Source: Capricornis sumatraensis
Taxonomy: Eukaryota > Chordata > Mammalia > Artiodactyla > Bovidae
DNA length: 64,000 nt
Reading direction: 5' to 3'
Assembly: GCF_032405125.1 (NCBI RefSeq)
Contig: NC_091071.1
Location: 124,696,001-124,760,000, forward strand
Part shown: positions 45,723 through 57,100 of the stretch, piece by piece
Position numbering within the stretch: position 1 is the stretch's first letter
Layout: every line of letters starts with the position of its first letter
Translations under genes and position numbers: made by a program
The notes under the pieces: model-generated
The model's database searches: none
The model's input: the letters and a program-made list of their open reading frames with translations, nothing else
What the model was told of the DNA's origin: nothing

Positions 45723-46213
45723 CATAGGATGCTGAGAAACATTAGCAAACAACAAGTAATTCTTTCTAAAGTGTCTAGGTATATAGTATGAAAGGACTTT
45801 TGATTTTACAGAAGCCTTCTTATGCTCAATTTGTACGCATGATTTGTAGCATTTTCTACAACAGCCTTTTAAGGATAAGGAGTATGATATATACTCCAGT
45901 TAGATAAACCTTCAACCAATAAAGAAATAATTTTATTAGTTTTGAGTTCAATCAGTTGCCAATATTTTGTTTTTGCAGCTGAATAAATAATAAATTCAGG
46001 CAGACATTTACCTGTGTGGTACACTTGAAAGTTTAGAACACAAAAGTGAAAGTCATTCACTGTCATTAAGAAGATCATGTAGCTGAGTTGAATTAACTCA
46101 TTCAGGGATGAATTTCTTCCCAAGGGAAACTACAAAGTTATTCATCACAAACTAACCTCACTGCCCCCACACAATTAGACATTAGAGATCATATAAAATG
46201 TCACTGCACTTAC
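45723..46213. other. Intergenic, no gene seen
   Basis: The minus-strand frame of about 84 codons at 45869-46123 has no recognisable domain and no splice context. No repeat is named. Confidence 0.4.
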
Positions 46214-46412
46214 TGGGCTTCCCAGGTTGTATCTGTCTGCTAATACAGGAGACACAAGAGACAAGGGTTTGGTTCCTGGGTTGATAAGATGCCTTGGAGT
46301 AGGAAATGGCAGCCCATTCTAGTATTCTTGCCTGGAAAATCCAATGGACAGAGGAGCCTGGTGGGCTACAATCCATGGGGTCACAAAGAGTCAGACCCAA
46401 CGGAGCACACAA
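46214..46412 (+). mobile_element. Bov-tA SINE
   Basis: GGGCTTCCCAGGTTGTATCT head (a few bases of the tRNA-like part are lost), GGGTTTGGTTCCTGGGTTG, standard body, tail GGTCACAAAGAGTCAGACCC ending in GAGCACAC. Confidence 0.85.
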
Positions 46413-48124
46413 GGCCTTTCTTTGGACCTTGCCAATCATGCTACAAAGTGGATTATCTCTGTAATGTGTGAGAACACTATAGTTCTTGTTAATTTTTTTT
46501 TTTTTAATTGTTAATCTCACCACACAATATGTCTAGTACCAAACAGGCCATGGCCAGGTGTTCTCTTCATGTTGTAATAGTTTAAAGGAGATGGATAGTA
46601 CAAAGAAAGTGAAAATGACCATTTGGGTCCCAGAAACCAGAACCTAGTAGTGAGCATGGGTAGTGGGTCCTGGCCAAACTTAGGCACAAGATCTTAATGG
46701 ATGCGCTTCTGTATTGTTCTGGATCTCACTAAGCAATATCTTCTTTATGCAGAGTAGTAGTGTTGAGGTTCTGGGCATAAACTTATTTCATCTCAGAATA
46801 AGTCTGTGCTTGGGCTATGAAAATGAGAAAACCCCACAGAAAACTAGTCTTAGAAGCAACACCTTGAAGTAATCTTGTAACTATAGTAACAAATCAGCAA
46901 TATAGTCCTTATGATCTAACTGGCTGGGCAGAGTGATGAATCTTTATTTATTTCACTGAATGGAAATATTAAGAAAAATTATCTGGGTGTGGCAACAGTC
47001 ACTCTTCCAGATACCTCTTTAAAAAAAAAAAAAAAATTAAACATCACCCTTGAAGAGTGATCAATAATTTAAAACTGACCTAGGTTGAAGAATTACTGAA
47101 ATACCCACTTCAGTTTATTTCTTAAGACTGCCTTTAGTTTTGGTGAATGAGAAAGCACTTGTTGCCATTTCCTTTCTGAGAACTGCTGAGTTAGTAGGGA
47201 AGGAAGTGAGAGATGTTCAATTCAATTCTGTCTTGTGGGGGAAGGACAGGGCTGGGCTGTGCCTCTGAGCACCAGCTTCTGCTTTTGCGGGGCTGGCTTC
47301 CCAAGTAGCTGGTTCCTATTTATAAATGTCTGTAAAATTGGTTTGAGGAGTCCTACAAATGACCCCGCGTTTAGGGAGTGGCTAACTTTCTTTGCTCCAA
47401 ACTCAGGGCCATAACTCAGAGGAATATTCTTAATTGGTTTCCTATCCATAAATACTTTAAAGATTTGTTCAAACCTTAAGAAGGGAAAAAAAAAAAAAAA
47501 AAAAGGAGGGTCTGATTTAAATGTTGCTTCTGTGAGAATTTTTTTTGGTCTGTGTTGAAGAATATAACTTGAGAAAAACCTAGTTGAAGCATCAAGTCAC
47601 ATCAGATAATAATGATAGAATGAGAGCTTCTGATCCAGACTGGTAGTCTACGGGAGCCCTAATGTTGGATGTAGTTCTGCCATAAACTGACATGTTTCAT
47701 TATTTATTTGATATTGAAATCATGCTTATATTATTTTATACCATTTTCCAACATTACATCAGTGTCTTTGGCACACTGGACCTTATCTGTCCATGAACTG
47801 AAAGTTTCTTAAGAATGTGTTGACTCTCCTGCTAATGTTGTGATTATTGTTGAAACTCATTTCTTGTGCTGTAATAGATCTATGCTGCTTGTTTGTAGAT
47901 GTTTGGGAAATGGTGTGGTTGAGATAAAAATATTCAGAAAGATTCAAGGAAAAATTAAGTCTTCTGCCAACTAAATTCTCTGATATTCTTCTTAACATGT
48001 TACCATCTCAGATAGTTAATGAGATAATTCTCTAAAGTGCTATCTCGCTGCTAATACTTTCATTTCCTTAGTCTGCTTTTTGACTCATAATTCCACCATT
48101 GCAATTTAACTCTAAAAATTACCT
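46413..48124. other. Intergenic, no gene seen
   Basis: About 1.7 kb with homopolymer runs (T at 46494-46505, A at 47022-47036, A at 47487-47504) but no named repeat. The minus-strand frames at 47222-47449 and 47783-47998 have no recognisable domain. Confidence 0.4.
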
Positions 48125-48530
48125 TTAGGCTGGAGGGCTCTGGGGTCAAGACTGACTAGATTCAAAATTCAGTTTGGCCTTCTCCAGGCTTCCCTGGTGG
48201 GTCAGAGGGTAAAGTGTCTGCCTGCAATGTGGGAGACCAGGGTTTGATCCCTGGGTTGGGAAGATCCTCTGGAGAAGCAAATGGCAATCCACTCCAGTAC
48301 TCTTGCCTGGAGAATCTCATGAACGGAAGAGACAGTCCACGGGCTCCCAAAGAGTTGGACATGACTGAGTGACTTCACTTTCTTTCTTTTTAGCCTTCCC
48401 TGGCTATGTGGTCTCAGGTGAATTTCATCATCTGTAAAATGGGGATTAAAAATTAGCAATCACAGAATTATAGGATAGCAAGGGGGAAAATATTCCTTGA
48501 GTATCTACTATCTGTTAGGCACTGTTGGAC
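48125..48530 (+). mobile_element. MIR remnant split by SINE
   Basis: Left part GGGCTCTGGGGTCAAGACTG with AGATTCAAAATTC. Right part TGGCTATGTGGTCTCAGGTG, then TCATCTGTAAAATGGGGATT. They join as one MIR when the Bov-tA at 48184-48388 is removed. Confidence 0.7.
48184..48388 (+). mobile_element. Bov-tA SINE inside MIR
   Basis: GGCTTCCCTGGTGGGTCAGA to GACTGAGTGACTTCACTTTC. Similar flanks GCCTTCTCC and GCCTTCCCT suggest a decayed duplication. Confidence 0.92.
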
Positions 48531-48536
48531 AATTTG

Positions 48537-48762
48537 GGGCTTCCTAGGTGGCAGAGTGGTGAAGAACTCGCCTGTCTATGCAGGAGACATGAGAGATCCA
48601 GGTTTGATCTCTGGGTCGGAAGATTACCTGCAGGAGGGCATGGTAACCCACATCAGTATTCTTGCCTGGAGAATCCAATGGACAGAGGAGCCTGGCAGGC
48701 TACAGTCCATAGGGTCGCAGAGTCGGACACACCTGAAGTGACTTAGCTTGCGCACACACACA
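48537..48762 (+). mobile_element. Bov-tA SINE
   Basis: GGGGCTTCCTAGGTGGCAGA head, GATCCAGGTTTGATCTCTGG, body, and a TTGCGCACACACACA end. Older than the copy 150 bases upstream. Confidence 0.88.
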
Positions 48763-49074
48763 TCGGATAATTTATGAGCCCATGTGATGCTCTGTGAAGT
48801 AGGCATCCTTTTATTTTTGGATGATTCAATTATGACCAGAAAGCTTAGTCAATTGTCCTAAAGGTCACACAGCTGGTAACTACTTTAAGCTCAGGTTTGT
48901 TTCTAAAGCATATGTCCCTTTCACTACATAACATAAAGAAAAATTTACTCTTTTCCCTCCCCAGGTGATAATTTCAGGGTTTCCCACTGCTATTACAGTT
49001 GTTTTGCATGTAGAAAACAAATGCGTGACTTGGTAGGTCATGACATGGAGGAAATTTAAATGTGGAAGAAGTGA

Positions 49075-49545
49075 AAGAGACAATATGAAAAAACTACATA
49101 CTGTATGATTTCAACTACATGACATACTGGGAAATGAAGACATTTAAATATCAGTAGTTGTCAGGGATTAGGGGAGAGGGAAGGATGAATAGGTGGCACA
49201 TAATATTTTTAGGGTGGTAAAACTACTCAGTATGATACTATAATGGTGAATACACATTATACATTTATCCAATGTATAATATTATAAATGTATTATTATA
49301 CATTTATACAATGTACAACACTAAGAGCTGACCCTAAGGTAAATTATGGACTTTGGGTGACGTATTAATATAGATTCATCAACTGCAACAAAGGTACCAC
49401 TCTGGGGGGGATACTGATAATGGGGAGAGGTTACGCATGTGCAGGTGTAGAGTGTAAGGGAAATCTATGTACCTTCGTAACGTTTGCTGTGAACAGAAAA
49501 CTGTGCCCCCCCCAAAAAAAAAACAAGTCTACTAAAAAACAAACA
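49075..49545 (+). mobile_element. L1M LINE 3'UTR
   Basis: GTACATACTG-type start with ACTACATACTGTATGATTTC, then GTATGATACTATAATGGTG, ATGGACTTTGGGTGACG, ACAAAGGTACCACTCTGG, GGGAAATCTATGTACCTTC and TTGCTGTGAACAGAAAACTG. It lies some 600 bases upstream of the NABP1 CpG island. Confidence 0.8.
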
Positions 49546-49741
49546 AGCATAAAGAAAAGCAAAATAGTGAAACGGTGTAACCGGAGAGAAGAGTAAGGAA
49601 AATAAATCTGCAAAAGAACTTATCTGCCTAGCGCTATAGAGTGAAAAACACGAAGTCTAAGTCGGACAACTTATGCAGACGCCCTGCTTGCTCACAAAGT
49701 TACTAGGTGACCTTCAGCAACCTACTTCACCTTTCTGGCGG

Positions 49742-49956
49742 TGTCTGCGTGCTCAGTCGCTTCAGTCATGTCTGACTCTTTGCGACCCTATGGACTATAG
49801 CCCACCAGATTCCTCTGTCCATGGGATTTTCCGGGCAAGAATAAAATGGAGTGGGTTGCCATGCCCTCCTCCAGGGGATCTTCCCGACCCAGGGATAGAA
49901 CCGGTGTCTCTTGTACTGCAGGCGGATTCTTTACCGATGAGCCACGGGGAAGCCCC
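49742..49956 (-). mobile_element. Bov-tA SINE, reverse, near promoter
   Basis: GCGTGCTCAGTCGCTTCAGT tail first, then TGTCCATGGGATTTTCC and the reversed head TACCGATGAGCCACGGGGAA. This is the closest transposon to the NABP1 promoter; none is seen from here to exon 2. Confidence 0.92.
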
Positions 49957-50506
49957 CACCTTACTGGATCTCCGTTTCAAAATGCTTTAAAATGTGTCAG
50001 TTAAACTATCTCGAACTTCTCTTCCGGCCCTAAAATCACAGCTTTATACCTAAGAACCCATCCCTACTTTTTCTTTCAACCCAGAACCACCACCCTCGCC
50101 TAAACCTCGTTCTTACTCAACTGCGTACTTTGTGACGTGCCCGCTGGATCTGAAAACACAGCAACTGGTCCCCGTGACGGCGAAATTAAACAGAGGGGGT
50201 GGAAGACTGAATTCTGAGGGGGAAAAAAAATGTGCGTAAGGCCGAGTTGCACAGCCAGAGGCAGTAACCTGAAGAAGACACGGATGGGGAAAACTGACGC
50301 TACGTAGCGACGGCGGAAGAGGGAGGAGGGTGGGGTGAGGCCGAGAGCCGATTGGATGGCTGAGGAGGCGGGGCCCGCGCTCACAGCGCTAGGAAGAACG
50401 AGGGAGGAACCAGGGAAGCTGCGCGCGCGTCGCTCGCTGGTTTCTGCACCCTGGCTTCCCTTCTCCGGAGCGGGGAGGGCGGGTCGTAGGGCGTGCCAAC
50501 GCCGTG

Positions 50507-50514
50507 TGACGTCA
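50507..50514. promoter_or_regulatory. Perfect palindromic CRE (TGACGTCA)
   Basis: The full 8-bp cAMP-response/ATF element sits inside the CpG island, about 540 bases upstream of the start codon. A half site TGACGTG occurs at 50133-50139. Full sites in CpG islands usually recruit CREB/ATF factors; occupancy here is an inference. Confidence 0.75.
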
Positions 50515-51047
50515 CAAGGGGGAGGAGCGACCCGGGGGTCCTGCCGGCGCGCGGGCGCGTTCCGCAGTCGGTGTTTGGGACGCTCGGTGTTCGGAGACTC
50601 GGTCTCTGCTCCGGGTTTGGTATCACAGCCCAACCCTCCCCGGAGTCCGGGACGGACAGGGCACGCGCCCGTGTCTGTGTGTCAGCGGGACTCAGGACAG
50701 AAGCGTCCTCTCGCTACCTTTTTTTCTTCCTTTTATCCAAAGAAGGGGGCAGCTCTCACGCTTGCCTTCCTGTCGCCCCGTTGGGAGCGGGGTTGGTGTG
50801 CGGAGTGGTTCATCTTTTTTTCTTTTAAACTTGTGAGCGCTTTTTTTTTTTCCCCTCCCCCTTTTTTAGGCTTAGTGCCGTCTGGACTGGTTTCCTCGGT
50901 CCCTGACTAACCGCTTTCTGCCCCTTCTCTCGCCACCCCCGCCCAAGGTCGCCCCTCCGCCCTCGCCCCTGGCCCGGGGTGGGTGGGAAGCTTTGTCCGG
51001 CTCCCTCCCCACCCGAGTCTCCGCAGCGTAGCCGCACCTGCCTCAAT

Positions 51048-51138
51048 ATGAACGGGGTCAGGGACCCCCCTCTTTTTATAAAAGATATTAAGCCCGGACT
51101 GAAAAACTTAAATGTCGTCTTTATTGTCCTGGAGATAG
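51048..51138 (+). CDS. NABP1: NABP1 coding exon 1
   Basis: Codes [17 protein letters not shown] through FIVLEI plus the first base of a Gly codon. The donor is G|GTAAGT at 51139. It holds the N-terminal strand and first OB-fold strand. The intron that follows is only 295 bases, so exons 1 and 2 both lie in or beside the CpG island. Confidence 0.96.
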
Positions 51139-54100
51139 GTAAGTGGGGTCCGCAGCCCGCCCCGCCGCCCTGTGCGTCCCGGGACAGGAGGGAAGGGCAC
51201 CGCAGCTGCGAGCCGGGGGCTCCCCTCCCCCTCTCCTCCCTCTCTTCTCCCCTCCCCCATCCACGTGGCCCCGTTGGCCCCCGCCGCCTTGGTAGCCCGC
51301 CTGCGGCGAGAACCAGGGGCTCTGCCTCTTCCCACCTTTCAGGTGCATTTTGATCCCGGAGGAGGAGTTAGCTTTTTGGAAGTCCTCATTATCTAATACA
51401 CCCCTCCCCCTTTTGATTTTTAAATCTTCACAGGACGCGTGACCAAAACCAAAGACGGCCATGAAGTGAGATCATGCAAAGTAGCAGATAAAACTGGCAG
51501 CATCACTATTTCCGTGTGGGATGAAATCGGAGGTCTTATACAGCCAGGGGATATTATTCGGTTGACCAGAGGGTAGGTGTGCTTAAAAGGGTTGGGGAAT
51601 GAGTGCGCCTCCAAAGTAGGAGTCTGCAGAATCCGAATTGGCTGACGCCCGGCACCTTGGCAAGTTCTGGATAAAGTTTAGTGTTTTCTGTGGGCCACCT
51701 CAAGGATTTTTGAGCCCCATCCATGTTAACCTGAGATGGTGGGCGGCGTTGGGGTGTAACACCTTTGCTTTTAAAAGTTTCCCAGTTTCAGCTGGGAATC
51801 TAAATAGCCACACCTTGTTTACAAATTAGGTAGATTTTTAAATATCATTCTAGAATTACCCAGTCTTTTTAGCAGATTATTAAAACTGACATAGTTAATA
51901 CTTCATCTTTTTTCATTAACTATATAATGTAGTTGTCACTTAGTTTATTTCCCCAACCTTTACCCCTTTTAGTAACTTTTGAAGTCCTACCCACATTTTA
52001 TTTGTATACACATTTAGACCGTGTGTACTTAAATTGAGATTGTAGCTGGAGAATTTAGCCAGTTTTGTAGTGTGTCAAATTTGTACACAGATGTTAAAAA
52101 TTGAAAGGAAGTTTACAATATCTGGAAGGTGCATTCTTGAAAATGATTCCTTTTGCCTACTGTTGTAAGGTCAGTGTTGCGCAAAACCCAGAATGTTGTG
52201 CAGAAAGTGTTTGACAGATATCTATGATACCTCTGTCCAAGAGTTAGTTGGCAGATTGATTTTTAAAAATAATTTAGTACATTCTTCTGGAGGGTTGGTG
52301 GGGGAGGTTAGAAGTTAGACTGCATTTACCAAGATTTACCAAGTTTTTAACTTTGGAAGATAAAATGCTAGAGAAGGATCTTTAGATTTTGGAAGCTTTT
52401 TGATTTACAGAATTATAATAATTCATTGGTCATAACTATAGGAAAAGTAGGTGGAGATTGATGTTAGCTTAGTGAATAGAATCTCAGAAAAGTGTTGGAT
52501 CACCCTGAAAGTAGGAACCTAAGAGCCCTTTGATAGTATTTTACAGGTCTTACAGCACCTTCAGGAAGTGAGGCAGAGTATCATCAAAGAAGGAAGTGAG
52601 AGTCAGGACTTAGACATTTTTTTCTCATACCCTGTGACTCATTATGACACTGGTTAAGTCTTTTAAACTTCCACATTTTTAACTTGAACAAAAGAGAATT
52701 TCTACCAGGGAGAGTAGGGTGAAAATTAGCATAATTAAAGTTTTTTGGCTGCCGAAGTATCTCATCCAGTGATTAGAAGTTATTTTATACACTATAAACA
52801 GCTTCTCATTTCGATTATCGCTTATTTTGTAGTCACAGAAAATACTTAGATGTGTCCATCAAAAAACCTGTGGAAAAACTAAGTCAGTAGCCAAGTAGTA
52901 TCTGTAGGATCTTAAGGAGTATAGTTACTGAGGAGTACAGTGTAAAGTAAAATTCAAACCCAAAGAAATATACTATTTTCTAACTTCTGTTTAATCTTGA
53001 AGTTACTACGTTTTCTCAACTTTCTGTAAAATGGGAATCCCAGGTGGCGCTAGTGGTAAAGAACCTGCCTGCCAGTGCAGGAGACATTAAGAGACATGGA
53101 TTCAGTCCCTGGGTTGAGAAGATCCCCTAGAGAAGGAGATAGCAACCCACTCCAGTATTCCTGCCCGGAGAATCCCATGAACAGAGGAGCCTGGCGGACT
53201 AGGACAGTCCGTGGGATCACGAACGGACACAACTAAAGCAACTTAGCACGCATACCTTAAAGTAACATACCCAGTGGAGTCTGGCCTATTTGTAAGGCCC
53301 TTAAATTCTTGTTGAATCTAACAACAGAAGCTTTGGAAGAAAGGTATACATCTCAATAATGGTAATTTGGATATTGACATGTATATCAGAAAATCCTGCA
53401 AACATTGATCTCATTCCTGAAATAAGTGAAAGTTAAATGTTTTAGTGCTGCAATTCATGGGGTCGCAAAGAGTCGGACACGACTGAGCGACTGGACTGAA
53501 ATGTTTTAGTTGCAGTAAGTTCAAATTTTCTCTCAAAATAGGTGTTAATTTTTACCTTAATAAGGGAAGATATTAGTGCACTGTCTCCTCAGTCAGTTTT
53601 TTGTGTAACAAAGTGATGAATGGAATCTTTAATAACATTTACTAAATGAAAAGAAATACATAATGTGAGACTAGAAGAATTTTATTAACTTGTATTAAAA
53701 GATAAACCATCACTGTACTTAGTTAAATAATGCTTGGTTATAATGTATCTTTCTAAATCATGAAACTTAGTTGCACAAAGAAATAAGCCTTGGGCTTATT
53801 TTATAATCCTAAATTATATTTTTCATAGATTTGTGTATAGGATTATTTTGTCTAATGATACTATCTGAATTCAAAATTGTTTAAATGTTCAGCCATTGTT
53901 GCTAAAAATAGGGAATTTGGAAAAACAAATCAGTGTAAGATTATGATCTTAGTGTTTTAGCCCCTTCCTTGATTAAATTTACTAAATTTTTAGTAACTTA
54001 GGAATAACACATACTAGCCTGTGTTTTATAGAGGCAAAAGAAAAACTATTTTACCAATATCTGGTAGACCAATTACGTAAGTGTAAAATTAAACACTAGG

Positions 54101-57100
54101 ATGTTGATTTTATATGTCCTGTGATTGAATAAGGTTAAGTCTCTGCAGTTTGAAAGTTCTCCCTTTGTTAATTCACTAAAGATGTGATCTTTGGAGTATA
54201 ATAATGCTTCCTTTGCAAAAAGACTTCTATTTTCTAGGGTTAGTTATTGTTTAATTGTATCAAAATTTGGCAGTAGATTTTTCTTCATATTATTATTTAG
54301 TAAGTAACAAGTTAATCAATGGCAGAGACAGGGCTTAACCCCCACCTACACCCCAGTACAAAAAGTTGAAGGAAACATACATATTTCCATAGAACTGTTT
54401 CTTTTCTTTCTAGGTATGCATCCATGTGGAAAGGATGTCTGACACTTTATACTGGAAGGGGTGGGGAACTTCAGAAAATTGGGGAGTAAGTATTAAAATA
54501 TGTTTCATATAATCAAATAAATTACAAATAATATCAACAGAATAACTGATAGGTATTTAGTATGCACCTCTTCCCTGACCTTTTTTGACTGGTAAACTGA
54601 ATGCTTCCAGTAGCTTAACTTTCTGTGTATGTGCTAGTTTAACAGCTATCAGTACTGTTTCCTGTGGTTGAGAATGTCAGTTTTTCCTGGCAAAGAGCAT
54701 TAAGAAGCTGAACTTGAGATGATCCCCGGTGGGACCATTTCTGTCGGCTTTGGAAACGTGTGTCTTTCAGGTGTCACAAGTACCATTTGAAGTAAACTCT
54801 CATCTAGTGAATTTTCAGTTAAGAAGCTGAGTATTAGTTTTAGGCAGTAAGTTTAATTTTTCTTTCTCTCTGTTTATGGGTGAATATGTACCCATATGTA
54901 TAAGGACTTGAAGCAGTGACAATTGAAGTCCTATATTTGTCCAGTCTAGGTACTGGACAGGCTGCCACAGTGTGAGCTTCCATAAACTACTACCCTGGTA
55001 ATCTCCACCTTGACTTGGAGGAAACATCCTCTCTAGTGGTGTAAAGGTAGTTCAGTCTCCACACTGGCCTAGATATTTGGGATGTACTCATAAAGTATGG
55101 TGTAGGCAGTGAACCAGACCATTAAGTCCATTCTACTTGGTTTATGCCTAAGACACCTACTTAATATCTATAAAAATAGAGGATATCTAAAGAGAGAAGC
55201 CACAGATGGCACCAGAAGACAAAGGAAGAATGTTTTCTACACTGCAGGCATAAGATACTTTGGGAAAAATAAGCAGTGTTTGAGCTTTTTTAAGCTTTTA
55301 AAGATAATAAATTGGTAACACTGCTTCTGCTAGGAGGAAAATTAAGAGTTCACTTCTGTTCATATTTAGAGTAATGTTAGAGCAGTGTGCTGTGAGAGAT
55401 CTTAGCATCAGTCTTACAGAAAGATGCAGGATTCTGACTCAGCCTTCACATACATGTACAGTATTTATAATTATGGAGGTCAGTTACATGAAGAACCACT
55501 GGAGGTCACTCAATGCATAGTGACTTTGTGTTGGGGTCAGTATAGGAGTTACCAAAACTGATTTTAATTTGTGTGTTGAGGAGCTAAGAAAATGCTTATG
55601 TGTAATGTTAATTAATATACACCATAGTCATTTGATAAGTCTTGGGATAAACTGTTTTCTTGATAGCCAGTTGTCTTTTATTAATGCCTATAAAATCCAC
55701 TTTTAACCTTGAATGATTATCTTTGCAGATTCACAGTGATTGGTCAAAGAATGACTATGACTGGATGAGTGTGTGAGTGGATCGGTGCAAATCCATCACC
55801 ACTGCTGGAAAAACCACTCTGGAACCCTATACATGGTTCAGAGGCATCAATCAGCCTCTGTGGAAAAATAGGACAAAGATATGTTCCTGTGTCCTTGATC
55901 TTTGACATTTAATTTTTGCAGTACAGAATTAGAACTAAAATACAGAATAGAATGTTTTTAACATTGTAGACAATCAAGTATTTGAGGTTTTTTTTTTTTT
56001 TTTTTTCTAATGAAACAAAGCTTTTAGGAAGTTTTACTGTAAATGAATAGAGTTAGTTAGGATGTTGCTGTTTGGTTAATTCATTGACATCTAAGTTCTT
56101 TATTCCTGTCAGTAATGCATATTATATAAAGGTTGATTATTTCAGAAATCATTCAAATTGTCCTTTATTGTCTTTCAGATTTTGTATGGTTTATTCAGAA
56201 TTGCCAAATTTCAGTGAACCTAACCCAGATTATCGAGGACAACAGAACAAAGGGGTAATTAATCCAAATGTATTGTCTGTTTTTATGATTAGGCTAATTT
56301 GACTGTGTAATATAATTCTATGGCTAGGTTGCCAAGCTTTTCATATCCTAAGTGTAATGGAGACAGTTTTAAAAAGAATCTTTTAAAGGTCATTTTCATT
56401 TTATGTGTTTTGTGAGTCTGTATAGGATCTGAAATGGTGCTGATGAACCTATTTGCAGGGAAGGAATGGAGACAAAAACGTGGAAAATGGACTGGTGGAC
56501 AGACTAGGGGAAGGAGAGGGTGGGATGAATTGAGCAAGTAGTATTGACATATATACATTGAAGTGAAGTTGCTCAGTTGTGTCCAACTCTTTGCAACCCT
56601 ATGGACCATAGCCTACCAGGCTCCTCTGTACATGGGATTTTCCAGGCAAGAGTACTAGAGTGGGCTGCCGTTTCCTTCTCCAGAGGATCTTCCCAACCCA
56701 GGGATTGAACCCGGGTCTCCCACATTGTAGGTAGATGCTTTACCGTCTGAGCCACCAGGGAAGCCTATACTGTGTGTAAAACAGTTAATGGGAAGCTGCT
56801 GTATGACACAAGGAGCCCAGCCTGGCGCTCTGTGACAGCCTTAGAGGGGTGGGACTGGGTGACTGGTGGGAGGGAGGTTCAAAAGGGAGGGACACACACA
56901 CACATACACTTAGTTATGTCAGATTTGAGTTGTACAGCAGAAATCAACATTGTAAAGCAATTTCCTCCAATGAAAAATAAAATTTAAAAATTGTTTTAAA
57001 AAGCCTTGAAAGTTAAAAAAAGAATGGATGCATGTTCTATGTTTATTTTGAAATCTTCATTTGATTAAGTTAAAACTTTGTTTTTTTATAGGCACACAAT

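Larger units (their letters stand above)
50100..51420 (+). promoter_or_regulatory. NABP1: NABP1 CpG-island promoter and 5' leader
   Basis: CpG density jumps at about 50.1 kb and falls after intron 1, in contrast with the CpG-poor surroundings. There is no TATA box. Visible elements are an inverted CCAAT (GATTGG at 50350-50355), GC boxes (GGCGGGGC at 50367-50374; GGGCGGG near 50476) and a consensus CRE at 50507-50514. The transcription start is not defined by sequence; the expected region is 50.4-50.7 kb. A strong acceptor-like tract, CCCCCTTTTTTAG, ends at 50869, so a spliced 5'UTR variant is possible. Confidence 0.85.
51573..54413 (+). other. NABP1: NABP1 intron 2
   Basis: 2841 bases, GTAGGT...TTCTAG. 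Holds one Bov-tA SINE (53033-53254) and a 52-bp BovB tail insertion (53447-53498). The rest is AT-rich with no other named repeat and no extra conserved exon. Confidence 0.9.

Noticed and set aside
50979..51047. In-frame upstream extension of NABP1 beginning at 50979
   Set aside because: The codon at 50979 is GTG, not ATG. The first ATG in frame is 51048, and it matches the family N-terminus.
56072..56302. 76-codon open frame spanning exon 4
   Set aside because: It is exon 4 of NABP1 with intron sequence read on both sides. The splice sites at 56178 and 56255 define the true coding part.
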